45,487 bases of DNA, taken from positions 1-45,487 of the forward strand of contig NZ_MAVV01000010.1 of the NCBI RefSeq assembly GCF_001707915.1. The letters are read 5' to 3'. The position numbers and the translations under genes are program-made. Source of the stretch: Thermodesulfovibrio sp. N1. Its GTDB lineage: Bacteria; Nitrospirota; Thermodesulfovibrionia; Thermodesulfovibrionales; Thermodesulfovibrionaceae. A model generated the notes under the pieces. That model saw nothing but the letters and a program-made list of their open reading frames with translations, was not told the origin of the DNA and made no database searches. Shown here one piece after another: positions 25,827-34,000 of this stretch. Numbering within the stretch: the stretch's first letter is position 1; every line of letters begins with the position of its first letter.

Positions 25827-26350
25827 TATTTGGCTTCTTTTTTAAAGATTGTTAGATAAGGAATGTTTCTAAACATTTCCTGATAATCAAGTCCATATCC
25901 AACAATAAATTTATTAGGAACAGAAAAACCAACATAGTCTATGGGAACATCAACAACTCGTCTTTCCTTTTTATCCAAAAGAACACAAATTCTCAAAGAG
26001 GCCGGGTTCATTTCAAGTATTTTTTCCCTTATAAAATTCAAAGAAATCCCTGTATCAATAATATCATCAACAAGAAGAACATCTTTACCAGTTAGGTTTT
26101 CTCTTGGAAAGTAATGAATTTTTACTTCACCGGAAGAACTATCTTTCAAATAACTTGAAGCAATAAGAAAATCAATTTTCAGAGGACTTTTAATATGCCT
26201 TATAAGATCGGAAAAAAACATAAATGAGCCTTTAAGAATACCAATGACAATTAAATCTTTTTGAGAATAATCCCTTGAAATTCTATTCGCAAGCTCTTTT
26301 ACCTTCATCTGAATTTGCTCTTCTGAGATAATAGGCTTTCCAATAAACAT
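25826..26350 (-). CDS. hpt: Hypoxanthine phosphoribosyltransferase
   Basis: This salvage enzyme converts hypoxanthine or guanine with PRPP to IMP or GMP. The 174-residue protein has the PRPP loop VLLVDDIIDTGISL, the GILKGSFMFFSDLIRHI segment and the purine-site VGFSVPNKFIVGYGLDYQ. It leads a minus-strand run hpt-queD-pmbA-acd-CAP. No ribosome site precedes the ATG; a perfect TATAAT ends 7 bases upstream. Confidence 0.95.
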   Translation of the reverse strand: MFIGKPIISEEQIQMKVKELANRISRDYSQKDLIVIGILKGSFMFFSDLIRHIKSPLKIDFLIASSYLKDSSSGEVKIHYFPRENLTGKDVLLVDDIIDTGISLNFIREKILEMNPASLRICVLLDKKERRVVDVPIDYVGFSVPNKFIVGYGLDYQEMFRNIPYLTIFKKEAK

Positions 26351-26357
26351 GGTTTAT

Positions 26358-26363
26358 ATTATA
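26358..26363 (-). promoter_or_regulatory. TATAAT box seven bases before hpt
   Basis: Minus-strand TATAAT is followed by ATAAACC and then ATG at 26350. With no Shine-Dalgarno site, a transcript from this box would be leaderless or nearly so. The -35 region (TTACAA at 17 bases) is weak. Confidence 0.45.
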
Positions 26364-26401
26364 ACAAAAATAAGTTTAAATTGTAATTTTTTATGTGTCA
26401 C

Positions 26402-26758
26402 CCTGAAATTGCCGATAGGAAAAAGGTTGTCTTTTTCTTCTACTGTAATTCCGTGGGGTTAAATACTTCGAGGCGTTGTCCTGATCCCTTCTGCTTGACT
26501 TTGAGACTGCGCTGAACGAAGTGAAGGGGTAAACTCCTCGAATTAAATCTCTCAGAAAAAGGAATAAGAGAGGGATTCTTCCCCTTCGCTTAAGCTCAGG
26601 GTCAGAATGACACTTTTATTGTCACTCTTCAAAATAGTACTTTTATTGTCACCCTGAGGCGTAAGCCGAAGGCTCTCATTTTTTTAATATTATGAGATTC
26701 TTCGGGCTAATACCTTCAGAATTAAAGAATCATCAAGAATAGAAATTTCTATCGGCAA
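26402..26758. repeat. Long compound palindromic repeat, about 357 bp
   Basis: The 502-base gap between the hpt start and the cobA-hemD start is mostly this element. The left outer arm CCTGAAATTGCCGATAG (26402-26418) matches the 3534 element. The right arm CTATCGGCAA (26749-26758) is the inverted partner. Inside are GGGATTCTTCCCCTTCGC, GTCAGAATGACA and GTCACCCTGAGGCGTAAGC, giving at least two internal GAATGAC-type palindromes. A short direct repeat of ACTTTTATTGTCAC also occurs. No coding frame is convincing. It looks like a 3534-type element expanded by internal duplication or by insertion of another copy. Confidence 0.8.
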
Positions 26759-26852
26759 ATTTATGGGCTTAGTTTCATATGACATTAAAAAACAAGATAT
26801 GTGTTAAAATTTATTAATGTTTCATAAAAGAGAAAATATCAAAGGAGGACAG

Positions 26853-28544
26853 ATGAACAAGGGTAAGGTTTACCTTGTTGGTGCGGGACCAGGAGATGCA
26901 GGATTAATTACAATTAAAGGGATTAGAGCAATTCAGCAAGCTGATTGTATTGTTTATGATTTTCACATAAATCCAAGACTTTTAACTTATGCAAGGAGGG
27001 ATGCTGAATTTATCTATGCAGGTAAAAGAGGTGGTCATCATGAGATGACTCAGGATGAGATAAACAAAGTTCTTGTTGAAAAGGCAAAGGAAGGCAAAAT
27101 TGTTTGTAGACTTAAAGGTGGAGATCCCTTTGTTTTTGGGAGAGGAGGGGAAGAGATAGAGATTCTTGCAGAAGAGGGAATAGATTTTGAAATAGTTCCA
27201 GGAATTAGTTCTGTTATTGCTGTTCCAGCCTATGCAGGTATACCTGTAACCCATAGAAAAGTTGCCTCTGCCTTTACTGTAATAACAGGAAATGAAGACC
27301 TGTCAAAACAGGATAGAATTTTTACTCATATAAGGGCATCAAATGCTCCTGAAACTTTGATTTTTCTTATGTGTGTAAAAAATCTTGACACTATTACAGA
27401 GAAGTTAATACAGGAAGGGTTAACTCCTCAAACCCCTTCAGCTATTATTCGATGGGGAACAAGACCTGAACAAAAGGTAATTACAGGAGTAATTTCAGAA
27501 ATAGCAGAGCTTGCAAGACAGAATAGAATTACTCCTCCAGCAATTCTTGTAATTGGTGATGTTGTAAAATTAAGAGATAAACTCAACTGGTATGAAAAAA
27601 AACCCTTACATGGGCATAGAATTCTTATTACAAGACAATTAACTGAAGATTACCTAAAGCTCGAAGATATGGGAGCAGAGCTTTTTGTATTCCCAACAAT
27701 AGATTTTTTACCACCAGAAGATTTTTCAGAGCTTGACAGTGCAATAAAGGAGATAGAAAGTTACAATTTTATAGTTTTTCCATCTCCAAGAGCAGTTACA
27801 TTCTTTTTTGAACGATTTTTAATCCTTGTTAAAGATGTAAGAGCTCTTAAAGATATTCTTATTTGTGCCATTGGTAAAGAAACCGCGAAAAGTTTAAGAA
27901 ACTATGGTATAAATGCAGACATTGTTCCTGACGAGTTTAATTCTTCCGCATTGGTGAAATTGTTTAAAGAAAAAATGATTCATAGTTCTTATTCCTCTTT
28001 GTCATTCCGAGGGACTCAATGTCGGGGTCCCCAAAAAGTCCATGATTTTTTGGGGTGCCCTTGTCCCGAGGAATCTCTTAAAAAGGAGGAGATTCTTCAC
28101 TTCGCTCAGAATGACATATTGAGTATTCAGAAGGAAGATAAAAATATTTTTATTAATGAGCCTATACGAATCCTTTATCCCCGTTCAGATATTGCACTGA
28201 AAGATTTTGTTGAAGATATGCAAAAGCTCGGTGTAAAAGTGGATGCCCCTATTACATACAGAACTGTTAAGCCTACAGATCATGGAAAAAGACTTGCAAG
28301 ATTTTTAAGAGAGGGAAAGATTACGATTGCCACATTTACTTCTCCATCAAGTTTTAATAACTTGATTGATATTCTCAAGGAGGATGCAAAAGAAATGCTT
28401 AAAGATGTAACAATAGCAGCATTAGGAAATACAACTGCAAAGGCAATTGAAGAGAAGGGTTATAAAGTAGACATTATTCCTCAAAAATCAACAATAAAAG
28501 ACATGGTGGAGGCAATAATTAAATGGACAATGCAGAAGCAATAA
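26853..28544 (+). CDS. Fused uroporphyrinogen-III C-methyltransferase / uroporphyrinogen-III synthase, with repeat insertion
   Basis: The N-terminal half (about 1-245) is a CobA/SUMT methyltransferase: VYLVGAGPGDAGLITIKG, GGDPFVFGRGGEE and GIPVTHR. It makes precorrin-2 for sirohaem and cobalamin. The C-terminal half is HemD (uroporphyrinogen-III synthase): ILITRQL, IVFPSPRAVTFFF, ILYPRSDIALKDF and ATFTSPSSFNNL. The fusion is known in other bacteria. I chose ATG 26853 because GGAGG (26844-26848) precedes it, rather than an ATG 36 bases upstream. Between HemD lobes, bases 28001-28115 are a palindromic repeat translated in frame. The stop overlaps hemG by 22 bases. Confidence 0.93.
   Translation: MNKGKVYLVGAGPGDAGLITIKGIRAIQQADCIVYDFHINPRLLTYARRDAEFIYAGKRGGHHEMTQDEINKVLVEKAKEGKIVCRLKGGDPFVFGRGGEEIEILAEEGIDFEIVPGISSVIAVPAYAGIPVTHRKVASAFTVITGNEDLSKQDRIFTHIRASNAPETLIFLMCVKNLDTITEKLIQEGLTPQTPSAIIRWGTRPEQKVITGVISEIAELARQNRITPPAILVIGDVVKLRDKLNWYEKKPLHGHRILITRQLTEDYLKLEDMGAELFVFPTIDFLPPEDFSELDSAIKEIESYNFIVFPSPRAVTFFFERFLILVKDVRALKDILICAIGKETAKSLRNYGINADIVPDEFNSSALVKLFKEKMIHSSYSSLSFRGTQCRGPQKVHDFLGCPCPEESLKKEEILHFAQNDILSIQKEDKNIFINEPIRILYPRSDIALKDFVEDMQKLGVKVDAPITYRTVKPTDHGKRLARFLREGKITIATFTSPSSFNNLIDILKEDAKEMLKDVTIAALGNTTAKAIEEKGYKVDIIPQKSTIKDMVEAIIKWTMQKQ
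28001..28115 (+). repeat. Palindromic repeat inserted in frame within the hemD part
   Basis: GTCATTCCGAGG (28001-28012) begins and GCTCAGAATGAC (28104-28115) ends the element. Internal pairs include CCCCAAAAA (28029-28037) with TTTTTGGGG (28047-28055), and GAGGAATCTC (28069-28078) with GAGATTCTTC (28089-28098). The core matches the intergenic elements at 3.6, 12.7 and 26.5 kb. It adds about 38 residues (from SFRGTQCRG to LHFAQND) without breaking the frame. Confidence 0.85.
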
Positions 28545-29869
28545 TTGTAGGTGGTGGAATTTCAGGATTAAGCCTCGCATACTTTTTACTAAAAAGAAAT
28601 CCTGAACTCAATTTAAAACTCATTGAAGCAGAAAAAAAAGCAGGTGGTAAAATTATCACTGAAAAAGTATCAGGGTTTCTTTGTGAAGGTGGAGTTAATG
28701 GATTTTTAAGTAACAAGCCATCAACAATTGCACTGGCAAAGGAATTAAATATAGAACCAATAAAAGGAAGTGAAAGTGCAAAAAAAAGATATATTCTTAT
28801 TGATGGTAAACTTAAAGAGGTCTCTTCCAATCCTTTAAAGTTTTTCTTATCTTCATTGCTTTCTTTTTCTGGGAAAATAAGAATGATTCGTGAATACTTC
28901 ATTGTACCTCAAAAAGAAGAAATAGATGAATCAGTGGAACAGTTTGTAAGTAGAAGAGTTGGAAGGGAATTCTATGAAAAACTTATTGATGCTATGTCAA
29001 CGGGTATATATGCTGGAGACCCTTCAAGAATGAGTATGAAAAGCTGTTTCCCAAAGGTTTACTTTCTTGAAAAAAAGTATGGAGGACTTATAAAGGGATT
29101 GCTGGCTTTGAAAAAGGAAAGAAAAAGTGTACAAGCTCAACCAGACACTGTGCTTATGTCCTTTAAAGGAGGTATGTTAGAACTTATTAATTCCCTTGAA
29201 AGCAAACTTGAAGGAAGAATAATTAAAGGTAAAAAAGTTATAGGTTGTAATTATGAAAATGGAATTTACAGAGTATTTCTTGAAAGTGGAGAAACCATTG
29301 AAGCAAAAAAAGTTATTTTTGCCTGTCCAGCCCATGATACATCTCAAATACTCAAAGATTTTGATAAAGAGCTTTCGGATATTTTAAACTCAATTCCCTA
29401 TCCACCTTTAAGTGTTGTTGCTTTAGGATTTAAAACAGATCAGATAGGTTTTGGAACAGACCTCTATGGTTTTCTTGTTCCCTATAAAGAGAAAAGAAAG
29501 ATTCTTGGAGCTCTTTTTGACTCAAGTATTTTTACAAACAGAGCTCCTGATGGGTATGTACTTTTAAGGACAATGATCGGGGGAAGAAGAGCACCAGAGC
29601 TTGCTTTATTGCCTGATGAAAAACTAATTGATTTAGCTTTGTCAGAACTAAAGGAAATTCTTAAAATCAAGGGAGAACCGAATTTTATAAAAATATTCCG
29701 CTGGGGAAGAGCAATTCCACAGTATGAACTCGGACATGAAGAAAAGCTCAGAAAAATTGATCAAATACTAAAAAAATATCCAGGACTATATCTTACAGGA
29801 AATGCTTACAGAGGTGTAAGTGTAAATGATTGCATTGAAAACTCTTTGAAATTGGCTGAGAAGATATAA
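28523..29869 (+). CDS. Protoporphyrinogen/coproporphyrinogen oxidase (HemY/HemG-type flavoprotein)
   Basis: This 448-residue FAD amine-oxidase-fold protein oxidises protoporphyrinogen IX or coproporphyrinogen III in haem synthesis. The dinucleotide site is AIIVGGGISGLSLAYFL, followed by EAEKKAGGKIITE. The family motif VSRRVGREFYEKLIDAMSTGIYAGDP is clear, and the C-terminal FAD contact is LYLTGNAYRGVSVNDCI. It is coupled to cobA-hemD by a 22-base overlap, so the pair is a tetrapyrrole unit. Which of the two substrates it uses cannot be told here. Confidence 0.93.
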   Translation: MDNAEAIIVGGGISGLSLAYFLLKRNPELNLKLIEAEKKAGGKIITEKVSGFLCEGGVNGFLSNKPSTIALAKELNIEPIKGSESAKKRYILIDGKLKEVSSNPLKFFLSSLLSFSGKIRMIREYFIVPQKEEIDESVEQFVSRRVGREFYEKLIDAMSTGIYAGDPSRMSMKSCFPKVYFLEKKYGGLIKGLLALKKERKSVQAQPDTVLMSFKGGMLELINSLESKLEGRIIKGKKVIGCNYENGIYRVFLESGETIEAKKVIFACPAHDTSQILKDFDKELSDILNSIPYPPLSVVALGFKTDQIGFGTDLYGFLVPYKEKRKILGALFDSSIFTNRAPDGYVLLRTMIGGRRAPELALLPDEKLIDLALSELKEILKIKGEPNFIKIFRWGRAIPQYELGHEEKLRKIDQILKKYPGLYLTGNAYRGVSVNDCIENSLKLAEKI

Positions 29870-29891
29870 AGGAAACTGTTATAATTAACCT

Positions 29892-30323
29892 ATGAAAAAG
29901 TTAATAAAGGATTTAAAAAAAGCCCTAAAAAATGAAAAAATTCCAGGACTTGAAGCTGTTTATTTGTATGGTTCTTTAGTTAGAGGAATAGTTAGAAAGG
30001 ACAGTGACATAGACATTGCCATATTGCCTGCTCCTAATTTAAATAAAGAAAAAGTTTTAATTCTAATCAGTCATGTAGAAGACATTATCTCAAGAACTTT
30101 ATTCAAAGATGGTATAAAAATAGATATAAGCATCTTAAATATGGCTGACAAATTTGCTTCAATTTTACTTCTTTTTTCAATAATCTCACAGGGGATTTTA
30201 ATATATGAGGCAAAAAGTTTGAGACAATATAGAATAGAATTTCAGAATATGATAATCAGAGAATACCATGATTTTGCTCCTTATTACTTAAATGAGTTAA
30301 AAAAGAGATATGAATATGCATAG
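29892..30323 (+). CDS. MNT-type nucleotidyltransferase domain protein (MntA-like)
   Basis: This is a 143-residue protein with the minimal nucleotidyltransferase motif YLYGSLVRGIVRKDSDIDIAIL, in which Asp-x-Asp are metal ligands. MntA-like proteins are AMPylating antitoxins of HEPN toxins. No HEPN (HepT) gene is adjacent on either side, so it is an orphan or has another role. Perfect TATAAT (29880-29885) ends 6 bases before the ATG and no ribosome site is visible. The downstream transporter starts 9 bases after the stop. Confidence 0.85.
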   Translation: MKKLIKDLKKALKNEKIPGLEAVYLYGSLVRGIVRKDSDIDIAILPAPNLNKEKVLILISHVEDIISRTLFKDGIKIDISILNMADKFASILLLFSIISQGILIYEAKSLRQYRIEFQNMIIREYHDFAPYYLNELKKRYEYA

Positions 30324-30332
30324 AAAAATTGG

Positions 30333-31265
30333 ATGTTCCTTGATATCTTATCTTTTATAATAATCGGGCTGTTATTAAGGATTCTTTTTACATTTATTGG
30401 TGTCACCCCTGAAAAAATTGATTTTATTCGTGATAGAATAAATTATTTTGTTTTTTATTACATTATACCCTTTGTTTGTTTTAAAACAGCCTATACAATG
30501 CCTTTTAGTCTAAGTCATTTAAAAATTTCAATTGTTGCAAATCTTACAATATTAAGCTGTGTTACCATTTCATGGTTTATTTATAAAAAGATCGCACAAA
30601 GCAAAAATATCAAAACTGAGGTAATAGGCGTTCTTATTATGTGTTCTGCTTTTGGAAATGTTCTTTATATAGGTTTGCCTATTTTGACAAACCTATATGG
30701 AACAGAGGGCATGAGTTATGCATTTACCTATGATTTTTTAGCAAGCACACCTCTTACATGGACAGTTGCTGTGGCAGTTTGTATGAAATATGGTAGTGCT
30801 AAAAGTTTTAATTTAAAAAATTCATTGAAAACTATTATTAAAATTCCACCAATTTGGGGTTTAATATTCGGTTTTATTTTCAGAGAATTGAATATAACTT
30901 TACCTGAGGAATTCATATATACAACTACCAAAATTTCAATTTATATGACCTATCTTATGCTTTTAATTGTGGGACTTTCAATAAAAGCATTACAACCTCA
31001 AAGGATTACTCTTCTGTTGCCAGCAATATTTATTAAAATAGTTTTGTCTCCTCTGTTGGCATTATTTTTTGGTAGTATAATAGGATTATCAGGAATGCCA
31101 CTTAATGTTTGTATAATTGAGGCTGCAACTCCTTCAATGATTCTAAGCATGATTTTTGCAACAACTTTTGGTGTTGATTTAAGAACAGCGATTGAGATGA
31201 TTTTTTTGACTACAATATTTTTTTGTTTGATTGTTTTTTTGCTTTTTTATTTTATTTTTTCTTGA
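30333..31265 (+). CDS. AEC (auxin efflux carrier) family transporter
   Basis: This 310-residue membrane protein has about ten hydrophobic helices in two halves. Family features are the N-terminal ILSFIIIGLLLRILFTF helix, FVFYYIIPFVCFKTAY, FGNVLYIGLPIL and the C-terminal EAATPSMILSMIFATTFGVD. AEC proteins move small carboxylates such as malate or malonate in some bacteria; the substrate here is unknown. The ATG has no clear ribosome site; it lies 9 bases after the nucleotidyltransferase gene. Confidence 0.88.
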   Translation: MFLDILSFIIIGLLLRILFTFIGVTPEKIDFIRDRINYFVFYYIIPFVCFKTAYTMPFSLSHLKISIVANLTILSCVTISWFIYKKIAQSKNIKTEVIGVLIMCSAFGNVLYIGLPILTNLYGTEGMSYAFTYDFLASTPLTWTVAVAVCMKYGSAKSFNLKNSLKTIIKIPPIWGLIFGFIFRELNITLPEEFIYTTTKISIYMTYLMLLIVGLSIKALQPQRITLLLPAIFIKIVLSPLLALFFGSIIGLSGMPLNVCIIEAATPSMILSMIFATTFGVDLRTAIEMIFLTTIFFCLIVFLLFYFIFS

Positions 31266-31319
31266 AATCAATTATAATGTTAATTAGAAAGACTTTAAAA
31301 ATATAGGAACTTCAATAAT

Positions 31320-33519
31320 ATGAAAAAACTGGTTAAAAGAATTAACGATAAGATTTTAGATTTTATTAAAAATTATAGTTTTTTTAATATTAAATACTTA
31401 AAACTGATTACGTTAATAGCAGTAGTTATTGTTGTCTCCTTTGTGGTTTTTATTGGGATGATAACCCACAAAAGAATTGTGGAAACTGTTAAAGAAGATT
31501 TTAATGAACAACAATTAATTCTTGCCAGACATGGAAGTTCTCAAATAGAGAGTCTAATTAATATGATTAAAAGAGAAATTCAACTTTTAAGTTTATCCCC
31601 CCTCTGTTCAATATTTTGAATCTCCAGGATTAGTTTATAGGTTAAATATAACATATTCAACTGTTAAAGATTTAGGTGTTATGGATCTCATATACATTGA
31701 CGGTAATAAAAAAATAGCCCATAAAATTTCTGAAGAACCAGGTTATACAGTTTTGAAAATAAGTGAAATCGAGAGAAAGATTTTAGAAAGGGTAGTTTCA
31801 GAAAAAAATAGAGGAGAATTAATTTTAACTGATACATATTTCGCGAATAATCAATCTATCTTTATAGATATGATTTTTCCTGTATGGCAAACTTCTATTG
31901 ATGAAGCTCATCCTGTGGCAACTGGCAAATTTTCTGGAGTCTTAGTTTTCAAAATTGATGTTACATATTTAGTAAGTAAAGTCACAGATAAGATTCATTC
32001 AGGTAAAACAGGCTATGCTTGGGTTATAGACAATAAAGGGATATTTCTATATCATCCTGAAAAGACTTTTATTGGTCAAAATGCATTTAAAGCCAGATAT
32101 CAAAGAGAACCCACTATGTCTTTTCAACGAATAAATGAATTGCAAAAGAACATGTTAGAAGGGAAAGAGGGTAAAGATTGGTATATTTCTGGCTGGCATA
32201 GGGGTGAATACGGAGAAATAGAAAAGTTAATTGCTTATACTCCAATTACAATTGACAATAAAAAGGGAGTATTGTGGAGCATTGCTGTGGTGGCTCCTAT
32301 AAGTGAGATACAAGGAACAATAAGCGATATTCAATTTCAAAATATTTTGCTACAAGTTATTATTGTATCCTCCATAATATTAGGCGCATGGTTTTCAACT
32401 TTAATGATTGTTAAATGGGCAAATTTAGTTAAAAAATCTGAAATTCGATACAGATCACTAATAGAAAATGCGGATGATATAATCTTTACCTGTGATAATA
32501 AATATACTCTAAATTCATTAAACAAAAAGGGATTAGATTTTTTTAATATTAAAAGAGAAGAAGATCTTGTTGGTAAATTAGTTTCAGAAGTTTTTTCTCC
32601 TGAGGGAGAAATATTAATTATGAATATACAACATGTATTTAGGGAGAGAGAACCGATACAGTTAACTCATAAAGTTATTGTTAATAATAAAGAGTTTTGG
32701 TTAAATACGAGATTAAAAGAGTTACATGATGAAAAGGGGGAAATATATGCAGTTTTAGGAATTTCCCGAGATATCACAGAGAGAAAAAAAATGGAAGAAC
32801 AAAGTTATTATCTAGAAATTTTAGCATCTCTTGGAACATTAGGAGCTTGTGTAGCCCATGAAATAAATAATCCATTAGCTGTAATTCTTGGTTTTACTGA
32901 TTTGTTGCTTGAAAAGACACCTAAAGAATCTGAACAATATGAAATTTTAAAAATAATTGAAAAACAAGCATTGAATGCAAAAATTAGCGTTGAAAATCTA
33001 TTGAGTTTTGTACGAAGAAAAGAACACAAAGCAGAATTGGTAAATATCAATGAGTGTATTATAACCGTTATGAGAATATTAGAAAATACCGCTTCTATAA
33101 ATAAAATAAAAATTGTGTATAATTTACAAGATAATTTACCCTTTGTGAAAGGTGATGCAGGGGAATTGCAACAGGTTTTCTTTAATATAATTAATAATGC
33201 TATATATGCTATGCAAAATGGAGGTATATTGACTATTACTACAAGACACGAAAAAAACTGGGTAGAAATATTTATTGCTGATACTGGTCCTGGCATCAAA
33301 AAGGAGTATAGAAACAGAATTTTTGAACCTTTCTTTACAACAAAAGAGGTTGGAAAGGGAACAGGATTAGGTTTATGGATTTCGTATAATATAATAGAAA
33401 AACATGATGGAATAATAGCCTTTAAAACAGCTACTAAAGAAGAATCTGAGATAACAGGCACAACTTTTGTTATTAAATTGCCAGTAACTGAAGAGGAAAA
33501 TGGAGGAATAATTAATTAA
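31320..33519 (+). pseudogene. Membrane sensor histidine kinase (dCache-PAS-HisKA-HATPase), one frameshift in a C6 run
   Basis: The first frame (31320-31619) holds a membrane helix (about 28-50) and the start of the sensor domain, ending LLSLSP. The second frame is open from about 31600 to 33519. Dropping one C from the run at 31597-31602 joins them as LLSLSP-SVQYFESPG and gives 732 residues. A dCache-type extracytoplasmic sensor follows (GKTGYAWVIDNKGIFLYHP), then a second membrane helix, PAS (IENADDIIFTCDNKYTLNSL), phospho-acceptor GACVAHEINNPLAVILG and ATPase boxes NIINNAIYAM, DTGPGI, GTGLGLWIS. The receiver at 33576 is its likely partner. The intact reading on both sides suggests an error, slippage or recent mutation. 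Confidence 0.88.
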
Positions 33520-33575
33520 TAATTAATTATACAATTAATTTTAATCAAAGAAATTGAAAAAATTAGGAGGGATAT

Positions 33576-33995
33576 ATGAAAGAGAAAATTTTAATAGTAG
33601 ATGATGAACCAGATATGTTGAAATTGCTTTCAATGATTATTAGAGAAAAGACTCCCTATGAAGTTAATACAACAAATAATCCAATAGAGGCTGTTCAGTT
33701 AATCAAAGATAATGATTTCTCTCTTGTTATAACGGATCTTAAAATGCCTGGGATTGATGGATTACAGATTTTAGAGGAAGTAAAGAAAAAAGATGAAGAC
33801 ATACCTGTAATAATCATTACAGCCTATGGAACTATTGAATCAGCTATGGAAGCAATGCAAAAAGGTGGTTTTGACTTTATAACCAAACCTTTTAAAAAAG
33901 AGCATATCCTCTTTACAATAGAAAAGGCAATTAAATGGTTAAATTTATGTAAAGAAAACAAGTTATTAAAAGAGAAAATTAAATCGGCAGGATAA
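33576..33995 (+). CDS. Single-domain response regulator (receiver only)
   Basis: This 139-residue CheY-like receiver has acidic pocket DDEPD, phospho-acceptor Asp in LVITDLKMPGIDG, conserved Thr in IIITAYGTIES, and Lys in FITKPFKKEH. The sequence resembles the receiver of NtrC-type regulators, but the frame stops after a short coiled tail with no AAA+ or DNA-binding domain. It is either a stand-alone receiver or the trimmed remnant of an NtrC protein. AGGAGG precedes the ATG. It is paired with the upstream histidine kinase; 5 bases separate it from the convergent PEP-synthase-like gene. Confidence 0.93.
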   Translation: MKEKILIVDDEPDMLKLLSMIIREKTPYEVNTTNNPIEAVQLIKDNDFSLVITDLKMPGIDGLQILEEVKKKDEDIPVIIITAYGTIESAMEAMQKGGFDFITKPFKKEHILFTIEKAIKWLNLCKENKLLKEKIKSAG

Positions 33996-34000
33996 ACTTT

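Noticed and set aside
32808-33461. Long antisense frame (217 codons) inside the histidine kinase gene
   Set aside because: It is opposite the HisKA/HATPase coding region with its motifs intact, has no ribosome site and resembles no protein. It is a shadow of the coding strand.
33576-33995. Truncated NtrC activator
   Set aside because: The receiver ends cleanly with a stop and no remnant of an AAA+ domain follows, so I list it as a stand-alone receiver.
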